A stretch of DNA of 11,303 nt, taken from the NCBI GenBank assembly GCA_964593515.1, contig CAZQJH010000042.1:1-11303 (forward strand), in the 5' to 3' direction. The first letter of the stretch is position 1; every line of letters begins with the position of its first letter. This document shows, piece by piece, positions 1 through 6,040 of this stretch. The stretch is from JAXJYR01 sp964593515 (GTDB taxonomy: Bacteria; Bacillota_I; Bacilli_A; Erysipelotrichales; Erysipelotrichaceae). Position numbers and translations under genes: made by a program. Below the pieces are notes generated by a model that made no database searches, had not been told where the DNA came from, and saw only the letters and a program-made list of their open reading frames with translations.

Positions 1-235
1 TAATTACACTAATTAATTCATATCCAAAATAACTATAATTTATCTTTTCATGACAATATCGACATTTTCCTTTTAAGATTAAATATGAAAAAAGGGGTAT
101 TTTATCATACCACTTTAATTGATGATGACAACAATCACAACAAGAAAACAAACAATCATTATTCACTAGAAATCTTTGAATCAAACAACAAAAAAAGCTT
201 GCTAAGCAAGCTTGGATAATTAAATATAAGATCAT
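1..235 (-). CDS. Type IV prepilin peptidase (A24 family, ComC/PilD-like), 5' part only
   Basis: An open frame starts with ATG at 235 and runs off the left edge, giving 78 codons. The start overlaps the stop of the upstream methyltransferase gene as ATGA, which suggests translational coupling; I see no strong Shine-Dalgarno. Residues 1-20 form a hydrophobic helix whose ASFFCCLIQR aligns with the family's GSFLNVxIYR. Two zinc-type cysteine pairs follow, CDCC (33-36) and CRYC (58-61), with the hallmark KWYDKIPLFSYL between them. Family members cleave and N-methylate prepilin-like pseudopilins at the membrane for competence or type IV pili. The two catalytic aspartates lie further on in the protein, outside the window, so activity cannot be judged. 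Oddities are the cysteine-rich N-terminus, a short loop between helix 1 and the first CxxC, and a terminator-like hairpin inside codons 8-16. The family call is firm; a decayed gene is possible. Confidence 0.8.
   Translation of the reverse strand, partial: MILYLIIQACLASFFCCLIQRFLVNNDCLFSCCDCCHHQLKWYDKIPLFSYLILKGKCRYCHEKINYSYFGYELISVI
190..213 (-). terminator. Terminator-like hairpin inside the prepilin peptidase coding start
   Basis: On the minus strand AAGCTTGC, loop TTA, then GCAAGCTT form a perfect 8-bp stem, followed directly by a run of T. By form this is a good intrinsic terminator, placed about 20 bases after the stop of the methyltransferase gene. The frame of the prepilin peptidase reads straight through it, so it would either end the upstream transcript or attenuate the downstream gene. 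The shape is seen directly; function is inferred. Confidence 0.65.
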
Positions 236-963
236 TTAATACTCATTTCATACATACAAATTGATGCAGCAGCTGCAACATTTAATGATTCAAAGTTTTC
301 CATTTCAATAAAGATATTAGTATCAGCTAAAGCTAATATTTCTGCTGAAATACCTTTACCTTCATGACCAAAGACTAAAATATGTTTATCTTGTTTTTCA
401 ACTTGTTGTAATGATTTAGCATTTTTTAATGCTGTACCATAAATATGATATCCTTCATGTTGTTTACTTGTTAGAATGTCTTTAATATTACCACGTAATA
501 CATTCATTTGAAATAAAGCACCTTGTGTTGATCTAATTACTTTATCATTATAAATATCAACACTAGCATTCGATAAAATAATATCATGATAACCAAATGC
601 AATTGCACTTCGAATAATCATTCCTAAATTACCTGGATCTTGTACCCCATCTAAAGCAATAATTTTATCTTGCATAACTTCTTTACTATCCATAAAATGA
701 CAACATGCAATTACTTTACTACCGGATACACTAGCTGATATTTTTTTCATTATTTCATTGCTGACATAGTATGTTTGATAATCTTTTGTATCATAATCAA
801 ATCCTATTTCCACAATTAAATATTCAATTAAATTAAAACGATGAGCTTCTTCTACTAAGTGTTCACCTTCAACTAAAAATAGTCGTTGTTTATCACGTTG
901 TTTTTTATCTTGTAAACGAACCCATTGTTTTACTTTATCATTAGTTAATGATGTGATTTCCAT
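232..963 (-). CDS. SpoU/TrmH-family RNA 2'-O-methyltransferase
   Basis: This 243-residue SPOUT methyltransferase would use SAM to methylate a ribose 2'-OH in rRNA or tRNA; the exact target cannot be read here. The N-terminal substrate-binding part carries FLVEGEHLVEEA (about 29-40). The knotted catalytic domain shows DPGN (109-112) with Arg118, FGHEGKGIS (198-206) and SLNVAAAASI (226-235), which are SpoU motifs 1 to 3. Length is usual for the YsgA/RlmB-like branch. ATG at 963 is chosen because AAAGGA and GGTG lie upstream at workable distance; the ATG at 975 abuts AAGG with no spacing. The gene sits about 50 bases after ileS, behind a terminator hairpin, with no clear promoter of its own. Its TGA stop overlaps the next start. 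Confidence 0.9.
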   Translation of the reverse strand: MEITSLTNDKVKQWVRLQDKKQRDKQRLFLVEGEHLVEEAHRFNLIEYLIVEIGFDYDTKDYQTYYVSNEIMKKISASVSGSKVIACCHFMDSKEVMQDKIIALDGVQDPGNLGMIIRSAIAFGYHDIILSNASVDIYNDKVIRSTQGALFQMNVLRGNIKDILTSKQHEGYHIYGTALKNAKSLQQVEKQDKHILVFGHEGKGISAEILALADTNIFIEMENFESLNVAAAASICMYEMSIK

Positions 964-982
964 ATATTTCACCATCCTTTTG

Positions 983-1007
983 AAAAAGAGGCAATTAAGC
1001 CTCTTTT
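983..1007 (-). terminator. Intrinsic terminator after ileS
   Basis: The minus strand reads AAAAGAGGC, loop TTAATT, GCCTCTTTT plus one further T. The stem is 9 bp with a GAGGC core and ends in a U-run. It sits in the short gap between the ileS stop and the methyltransferase start. It should end the ileS transcript at least partly. The arms are A/T symmetric, so it could also act on the plus strand, though no plus-strand gene faces it. Confidence 0.75.
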
Positions 1008-1013
1008 ATTATG

Positions 1014-3752
1014 TTATTTTTTTAAATCTAAAACATTAATACAACGATCACATAAGCAGTTTTCGTTAGTTGATGTAGTGTAGTTCCAACATCTTGGACA
1101 TACATTTCCATCACATTTAGCTACTTCTACTTTACATACATCATAAGCATTAGCAGCATCTTCCACAAAGTTAACTTCAGATACAATTAACCATTGGTTA
1201 AAGTTATCTTTACAGTATTTAGCTACTAAGTTTTGATCTTGTTCACTCATTGTAACATTAACTTTAGCTTCTAATGATTTACCGATTACTTTAGCACTAC
1301 GAGCTTCTTCTAATGCTTTAAAGATATCCGTTCTAATTGCCATTAATGCTTTCATATCAGCTTTAATTTCATCACTATTAGCAATTTCAAACATTGCTGG
1401 GAATTCTCCTAAGTGAATACTTTCTTCTTCAGTATGTAAGAAGTCATTTACTTCTTCACATGTATGAACTAAGATAGGAGCCCATAATCTTACTAATGCA
1501 TCTAAACAGTGGTAAATAACTGTTTGCACTTGACGACGTTTAACATCATTTTGTTTTTCAATATATAAAATATCTTTAGTATAATCTAAGTAGTATGCAC
1601 TTAAATCATTAGTCATAAATGTTGTTAGAGTTGTAGTAACATCAGCAAAACGATATTCATCATAAGCTTGTTTTACTTTAGCAATAACATCATTTAATTG
1701 TACTAACATATATTTATCTAATAATGATAAATCTTCAATAGCTACCATATCAGCTTTAGTAAAGTCACTAGCATCAACATTAGCTAATAAGAATCTAAAT
1801 GTATTTCTAACTTTACGATATGTTTCTGATAATTGTTTTAATAATTTATCATACATTTTACAGTCTTGTTGGTAATCAACACTTACTGCCCATAAACGTA
1901 AGATATCAGCTCCATATTGTTTAGTAATTTTATCTGGAGCAATTGCATTCCATAATGATTTAGACATTTTTTGTCCTTTTTCATCCATTACGAAACCATG
2001 TGATAATACTTGTTTGTAAGGTGATTGACCTTTAATTGCTGTACCGATAATTAATGATGAGTTAAACCATCCACGGTATTGGTCACTACCTTCAAAATAT
2101 AAATCAGCTGGATATCCTAATCCTTTTTCTTCCATTGCTCCAATGCTTGAACTTCCTGAGTCAAACCATACATCCATTGTATCTGTTTCTTTACGGAAGA
2201 TTCCATTTGGTGAACCTGGGTGTGTATATCCTTCTGGTAATAAGTCTTTTGCTTCTCTTTCAAACCAAACATTTGAACCATATTCTCTAAATAAGTTAGC
2301 TACATGATCAAATACGTTTTGATCCATAATTTCACTGTTATCTTCAGCATAGAAAATAGGAATTGGAACTCCCCATGCACGTTGACGAGAAATACACCAG
2401 TCTCCACGATCAGCAATCATGTTGTGCATACGTTGTTGTCCCCATTTTGGTACCCAATCAACTTTATCAATTTCATCTAATAATTGACCACGAATTTTAT
2501 CAATTGAAGCAAACCATTGTCTAGTTGCTCTAAAGATAATTGGTTTTTTAGTACGCCAGTCATGTGGGTAAGAGTGTGTAATGAATTCTAATTTTAATAA
2601 AGCACCAATTTCATCTAATTTAGTAGTTACTGTTTTGTTAGCATCATCAACATATTGACCAGCTAACCATTCACCACATTCTTCCATCATACATCCATGT
2701 TCATCAACATTACAGTATGCTGGTAAACCATATTTACGTCCAACATTGAAGTCATCTGCCCCAAATCCAGGTGCTGTATGAACACATCCTGTACCAGCTT
2801 CATTAGTAACATGATCACCTAAAATAATTAAAGATTCACGATCATATAATGGGTGTTGGCAAGTGATCATTTCTAATTCACTACCTTTGAATGTTTTAAT
2901 TAATACTTTTTCTTCTAATCCAAATTTTTCCCATAAAGTATCAACCATTTCTTCTAAAACAATTAATTTACCTTTTTCACTTTGAACTAAAGCATAAGTA
3001 TAATCTTTGTTTAAACAAATTGCTAAGTTAGCTGGAATTGTCCAAGGTGTAGTAGTCCAAATAACAAAGTTACAATCAGTATCTAAAATACCTTTTCCAT
3101 CTTTAACTGCAAATTTAACGAAAATAGTTGGTGATTTAATATCTTTATATTCAATTTCCGCTTCAGCTAAAGCTGTTTCACTAGATGGTGACCAGTAAAC
3201 TGGTTTTAATCCTTTGTAGATTAATCCATCCATTGCCATTTTTCCAAATACTTCAATTTGACGAGCTTCAAATTCTTTGTTTAAAGTAATATATGGGTGG
3301 TCATAATCTCCTACAACCCCTAAAGATAAGAATCCTTCTTTTTGTTTAGCTACTTGTTCTAAAGCATAATCAAAACATAATTTTCTGAAGTCAGCTAAAT
3401 CCATTTTTTTACGGTCATGCCCTAATTTTTGAATAGCTGTTTCAATAGGTAAACCATGTGTATCCCATCCTGGAACAAATGGTACTTTATATCCTTCCAT
3501 AAATTTAGAACGAACAATAACATCTTTTAAAACTTTATTTAAAGCATGTCCTAAGTGAATATCACCATTTGCATATGGTGGACCATCGTGTAATACGAAT
3601 GCTTCACACCCTTCACGTTTAGCTAACATTTTTTCATAAATTGCATTTTCTTTCCATCTAGCTTGATATTTAGGTTCTTTTTTAGTTAAGTTACCTCGCA
3701 TTTCAAACTCAGTTTTAGGCATCAATAATGTGTCCTTAAAATTCATTTCCAT
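1014..3752 (-). CDS. ileS: Isoleucyl-tRNA synthetase
   Basis: This class I synthetase of 912 residues charges tRNA-Ile with isoleucine in the cytoplasm. Visible landmarks are the HIGH signature HLGH (66-69), the editing-domain TTTPWTIPANL (about 233-243) and GTGCVHTAPGFGADD (about 320-334), the KMSKS loop (595-599) and a C-terminal zinc site, CPRC (885-888) with Cys901 and Cys904. KMSKS position and total length match bacterial type I IleRS. The start is ATG 3752 (MEMNFKDTLL), 8 bases after GAGGAGG. An ATG at 3773 would put that Shine-Dalgarno inside the gene. An isoleucine T-box leader precedes it, so readthrough should rise when uncharged tRNA-Ile accumulates. Position after divIVA is the usual Bacillota arrangement. 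A terminator follows the stop. Confidence 0.98.
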   Translation of the reverse strand: MEMNFKDTLLMPKTEFEMRGNLTKKEPKYQARWKENAIYEKMLAKREGCEAFVLHDGPPYANGDIHLGHALNKVLKDVIVRSKFMEGYKVPFVPGWDTHGLPIETAIQKLGHDRKKMDLADFRKLCFDYALEQVAKQKEGFLSLGVVGDYDHPYITLNKEFEARQIEVFGKMAMDGLIYKGLKPVYWSPSSETALAEAEIEYKDIKSPTIFVKFAVKDGKGILDTDCNFVIWTTTPWTIPANLAICLNKDYTYALVQSEKGKLIVLEEMVDTLWEKFGLEEKVLIKTFKGSELEMITCQHPLYDRESLIILGDHVTNEAGTGCVHTAPGFGADDFNVGRKYGLPAYCNVDEHGCMMEECGEWLAGQYVDDANKTVTTKLDEIGALLKLEFITHSYPHDWRTKKPIIFRATRQWFASIDKIRGQLLDEIDKVDWVPKWGQQRMHNMIADRGDWCISRQRAWGVPIPIFYAEDNSEIMDQNVFDHVANLFREYGSNVWFEREAKDLLPEGYTHPGSPNGIFRKETDTMDVWFDSGSSSIGAMEEKGLGYPADLYFEGSDQYRGWFNSSLIIGTAIKGQSPYKQVLSHGFVMDEKGQKMSKSLWNAIAPDKITKQYGADILRLWAVSVDYQQDCKMYDKLLKQLSETYRKVRNTFRFLLANVDASDFTKADMVAIEDLSLLDKYMLVQLNDVIAKVKQAYDEYRFADVTTTLTTFMTNDLSAYYLDYTKDILYIEKQNDVKRRQVQTVIYHCLDALVRLWAPILVHTCEEVNDFLHTEEESIHLGEFPAMFEIANSDEIKADMKALMAIRTDIFKALEEARSAKVIGKSLEAKVNVTMSEQDQNLVAKYCKDNFNQWLIVSEVNFVEDAANAYDVCKVEVAKCDGNVCPRCWNYTTSTNENCLCDRCINVLDLKK

Positions 3753-3773
3753 CGCTTCTTCCTCCTCATTCAT

Positions 3774-3804
3774 AAAAAAAATGCATCCTCAATCTAAGGA
3801 CGCA
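3774..3804 (-). terminator. Regulated terminator of the ileS T-box
   Basis: The minus strand reads TGCGTCC, a 9-base loop, GGATGCA, then a run of seven T. The 7-bp stem contains one G-T pair. The U-run ends right at an unused ATG (3773), and the ileS Shine-Dalgarno follows within a few bases. Confidence 0.85.
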
Positions 3805-3991
3805 TTGACGTGGTACCACCTTAGTTCTTTTCAACTTAATTGAAAAGCACTCTTACTTATAACGACAAGTTTAATCGTATTTTCTTACTAATTTCAGAAA
3901 ATCAGCTCCAAAGTGATTCCTTAATAACTTTCAGATGAGTTTTCACCAACCACTCACTCTCTATACATTCAATTACTAAGACATGTCTTTT
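3774..3991 (-). promoter_or_regulatory. T-box riboswitch, isoleucine-specific
   Basis: The T-box core AAGGTGGTACCACG (3809-3822) differs from the consensus AGGGTGGTACCGCG at the ends only. Stem I hallmarks read in order on the minus strand: AGTA, AGAGAG, GGTTGGTGAAAA, then GGAATCACTTTGGAGC, where ATC (3915-3917) followed by A is the specifier codon for isoleucine. The leader ends in a terminator (3774-3804) just before the Shine-Dalgarno. Known mechanism: uncharged tRNA pairs with the specifier and with the T-box bulge, favouring the antiterminator. The left boundary is the end of the U-run; the right is an inferred transcription start. Confidence 0.95.
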
Positions 3992-3997
3992 TCATAG

Positions 3998-4026
3998 CTT
4001 TTATTCATCTTCATTTAATAAATCAA
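3998..4026 (-). promoter_or_regulatory. Candidate promoter of the ileS T-box leader
   Basis: A -35-like TTGATT (4021-4026), a 17-base spacer and a -10-like TAAAAG (3998-4003) overlap the end of divIVA, the -10 covering its stop codon. Each box matches the sigma-A consensus at 4 of 6 positions. The implied start near 3991 falls just before stem I, which supports the call. Readthrough from divIVA is also possible since no terminator separates them. Confidence 0.4.
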
Positions 4027-4465
4027 CTGAAGGAATATTAGGAACTTCAAATTTTTCAATTAAATTTGATAATTCTTCAATTTCATCCTTCATCGAACTT
4101 TTTAAGTTCTTCGCTTCTTTTGATATACGTGATATTTCAACTAAAACCTCACGTGCCATCGTTAATGCTTCTTGAATAATCATATCAGCATTTTGATTAG
4201 CACTATCAACAATCATATTTGCTTCCTTAATCGCAATTCTAGCCATTTGGTTAGCATATTTTTCTTTTGCTTCTAAGTTATCTTTCATTTCCTCATAAGC
4301 ATTTTTTATTCGTTGTTTTTCATCAGTTAAGGTTTCAATTTGACTTAAGGCATAATTAAGTTGTTTAGTTTTCTCATCTAATATTTGTTGTTGTTCTCGA
4401 ATATAATCATCTACTTGAATTCGATTATATCCTTTTTTCATAATATCAAATGTTTTCTTCTCCAT
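4001..4465 (-). CDS. divIVA: DivIVA-family pole/septum protein
   Basis: This 154-residue protein has the DivIVA N-terminal signature KKTFDIMKKGYNRIQVDDYI (3-22), followed by a long charged, heptad-rich stretch (about 23-130) expected to be a parallel coiled coil, and a short acidic tail. The family binds negatively curved membrane at septa and poles and recruits division or pole factors; the exact role varies by species. The N-terminal domain is shorter than that of B. subtilis DivIVA, and the overall length is close to it. The start ATG 4465 lies 8 bases after the ylmH stop, with AGGTGAGG in the gap as ribosome binding site. Its place between ylmH and ileS is the conserved Bacillota order and supports the identification. 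Confidence 0.93.
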   Translation of the reverse strand: MEKKTFDIMKKGYNRIQVDDYIREQQQILDEKTKQLNYALSQIETLTDEKQRIKNAYEEMKDNLEAKEKYANQMARIAIKEANMIVDSANQNADMIIQEALTMAREVLVEISRISKEAKNLKSSMKDEIEELSNLIEKFEVPNIPSVDLLNEDE

Positions 4466-4473
4466 AACCTCAC

Positions 4474-5226
4474 CTATTGATATTGTTCCACTAAAATGAC
4501 TAAATGGTCTTTTTTAGTTTTTTTCAATATTCCCTTAAAAACAAATCGACCTGCACCTCTAATCGAAATAACACTATCATTATCACATAAATAAGCAATT
4601 TCTTCAAGTATAACTTGATTAACTTTCACAAATTTGTTCTTAATATAGCTTTGAGCCTTACTTCTTGAGCAATTAGCTAAGGCTGATACTAACACATCTA
4701 AACGCAATGAGGAAACAACCATTTCTTTTTCGATCGTTTTAATCTCATAATTAATTTCTTCATTACTGATTACAAATTGAATATTAGTTCTTTTTATTTT
4801 GGTTAAATTAGCAATTATATAATTAGCAATTGTCTCATCAACAAAAATAACAATCTTTTCGTCAAATACTAATAAATCCCCTATTTTTTCCCGTTCAATT
4901 CCTAAATTCATAATTGCTCCTAAAATATCGGGATGAGCAATATTACTATATTTTTTAGAAATATTAGCTTGTAATTGGACAATATGCATTTCTTCAATAT
5001 CATCTTCATAAGCTTTAATTAAGTAACGAACTCGTTGCGCTTGATCAAAGCCTCCATCTTTATGATATGAATATTGTTTACCGACAACTTTTTCAAAAAT
5101 AGTTGCTTGTTCACTAGAAAAAAAGGGAGTAAGAATACTTTGATTTCGTCTATCTACTAATTGTAAATAGTCGTAAACTCTTTTCACAAATTCTTCATTC
5201 CCTTTAAAATGTTGCAATGCTTGCAT
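4474..5226 (-). CDS. ylmH: YlmH-family S4-domain RNA-binding protein
   Basis: This protein has 250 residues. The N-terminal half carries the YlmH-characteristic HPDILGAIMNLGIEREKIGD (about 98-117). The C-terminal S4 domain (about 173-232) includes LRLDVLVSALANCSRSKA and the KNKFVKVNQ segment, a fold that binds structured RNA. YlmH proteins are linked to ribosome function, with a reported role in rescue of stalled 50S subunits in B. subtilis; they are encoded beside divIVA throughout Bacillota. I chose ATG 5226, with AGGA about 9 bases upstream at the end of the preceding sepF-like gene. A TTG at 5229 is an alternative start adding one residue. The gene lies 5 bases after the sepF-like stop, so the genes are very likely cotranscribed. 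Confidence 0.92.
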   Translation of the reverse strand: MQALQHFKGNEEFVKRVYDYLQLVDRRNQSILTPFFSSEQATIFEKVVGKQYSYHKDGGFDQAQRVRYLIKAYEDDIEEMHIVQLQANISKKYSNIAHPDILGAIMNLGIEREKIGDLLVFDEKIVIFVDETIANYIIANLTKIKRTNIQFVISNEEINYEIKTIEKEMVVSSLRLDVLVSALANCSRSKAQSYIKNKFVKVNQVILEEIAYLCDNDSVISIRGAGRFVFKGILKKTKKDHLVILVEQYQ

Positions 5227-5231
5227 CAATA

Positions 5232-5498
5232 TTATTCCTGTTCAATATCGTTATCAGTTAATGGTTCTTCTAATTCAATACTATTTGGTAAACAAACAAA
5301 TACATCATTATTAACTTGTTTTAAAATACCTTTTAAACCAAAACAAGCACCAAATAAAACATCAATAATACGTTGTTGGTTTTCTGTATCAGCACTTTTT
5401 AAATTAACTATAACTGCATTATTAGAACGAATTAAATCAATTAAACTATTTACCTCTTGAACTGAAGAAGGTTCACAAATAATAATTTCTGATTTCAT
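5232..5498 (-). CDS. sepF: Second SepF-like protein, core domain only
   Basis: This 88-residue protein consists almost wholly of the SepF (DUF552) core. It aligns with the upstream SepF: IIICEPSSVQEV against MVIFEPRCIDDA, NAVIVNL against KAVVINL, QRIIDVLFGACFGLKG against QRVIDILFGVCYALNG, and DVFVCLPNSI against NVFLCTPSSV. It lacks the N-terminal amphipathic helix and acidic linker that anchor SepF to the membrane. The glycine in the LKG turn, known in B. subtilis SepF to matter for dimer contacts, is kept. The start ATG 5498 has AAAGGGGA 7 bases upstream. Homodimerising or mixing with the full-length SepF is plausible but inferred. It occupies the place where ylmG often lies between sepF and ylmH. 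Confidence 0.88.
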   Translation of the reverse strand: MKSEIIICEPSSVQEVNSLIDLIRSNNAVIVNLKSADTENQQRIIDVLFGACFGLKGILKQVNNDVFVCLPNSIELEEPLTDNDIEQE

Positions 5499-5521
5499 TA
5501 GAATTCCCCTTTCTGTAAATG

Positions 5522-5548
5522 ATAATGTCGCTAAAAAAGCGACATTAT
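5522..5548 (-). repeat. Perfect 11-bp inverted repeat between the two sepF genes
   Basis: ATAATGTCGCT, a 5-base T loop and AGCGACATTAT form an 11-bp stem with no mismatch. It starts 4 bases after the first sepF stop and ends some 20 bases before the second start. No U-run follows on the minus strand, so it is not a standard intrinsic terminator. An mRNA processing or stabilising element is one option. Confidence 0.7.
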
Positions 5549-5552
5549 ATAA

Positions 5553-5945
5553 TTATTCTTCACTTAAAATAGTACCTTGAACCCCAACAGAGCTAGGTGT
5601 ACATAAGAATACATTAGTGTCAATAGTTTTTAAATCACCATTTAAGGCATAACAAACACCAAATAAAATATCAATTACACGTTGTTTAGAACTATCATCT
5701 AATTTATGTAAATTAATAACTACGGCTTTATCTTGCATTAAACGTGTAGCAATTTCTTTAGCATCATCGATACAACGAGGTTCGAAAATAACCATTTTAG
5801 TTTCACTAGAAATACCATCTACGGCACTAGAAGAAGCTTCCTCATATTTAGATACATATCCATCTTCATCATCAGCTCTAACTTCAATAACTTCATCATT
5901 ATCTTCATTAACAAAAAATTTCTTAACGTTTTCACCAAATCCCAT
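5553..5945 (-). CDS. sepF: Cell division protein SepF
   Basis: This 130-residue protein has the full SepF layout: an N-terminal amphipathic, membrane-binding segment (MGFGENVKKFFV, 1-12), an acidic flexible linker (about 13-47) and the globular core (about 48-125) with KMVIFEPRCIDDAKEI, KAVVINL and QRVIDILFGVCYALNG. SepF binds the C-terminal tail of FtsZ, tethers it to the membrane and shapes the septum; in B. subtilis it overlaps in function with FtsA. ATG 5945 is supported by GGAGG 8 bases upstream. It is the first gene of a division cluster continuing with the short sepF copy, ylmH and divIVA, and probably has its own promoter. The gene upstream is thrS rather than ftsZ or ylmE, so the usual division cluster is interrupted here. 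Confidence 0.95.
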   Translation of the reverse strand: MGFGENVKKFFVNEDNDEVIEVRADDEDGYVSKYEEASSSAVDGISSETKMVIFEPRCIDDAKEIATRLMQDKAVVINLHKLDDSSKQRVIDILFGVCYALNGDLKTIDTNVFLCTPSSVGVQGTILSEE

Positions 5946-5968
5946 TTTGAAACCCTCCTTTTTTTATT

Positions 5969-5977
5969 ATTTTAGCA
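5969..5977 (-). promoter_or_regulatory. Candidate extended -10 promoter for the sepF cluster
   Basis: TGCTAAAAT matches the extended -10 form TGnTATAAT with one mismatch in the hexamer. No good -35 box lies 16-18 bases upstream. The site falls between the thrS terminator and the sepF Shine-Dalgarno, where a promoter is needed; the leader would be very short. Confidence 0.45.
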
Positions 5978-6005
5978 CACTTAATCAACTTATTAAAGTA
6001 ATTTT

Positions 6006-6035
6006 AAAAAAAGAATGCACTTTCATGCATTCTTT
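6006..6035 (-). terminator. Intrinsic terminator after thrS
   Basis: The minus strand reads AAAGAATGCA, loop TGAAAG, TGCATTCTTT and further T. The 10-bp perfect stem and U-run begin 5 bases after the thrS stop, so it cleanly separates thrS from the sepF cluster. Confidence 0.9.
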
Positions 6036-6040
6036 AATCA

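Noticed and set aside
61..120. Apparent frameshift in the prepilin peptidase at the T-run
   Set aside because: A recount gives six T, and the frame runs unbroken from KWYDKIP through KGKCRYC.
164..166. GTG as start of the prepilin peptidase
   Set aside because: It would drop the first membrane helix with its ASFFCCLIQR match; ATG at 235 keeps it and overlaps the upstream stop.
3007..3198. Plus-strand open frame of 63 codons
   Set aside because: It lies wholly inside ileS on the other strand, with no recognisable domain; ileS motifs are intact across it.
5209..5460. Plus-strand open frame of 83 codons
   Set aside because: It is antisense to the second sepF-like gene, whose core motifs and ribosome binding site are clear; the plus-strand product resembles nothing.
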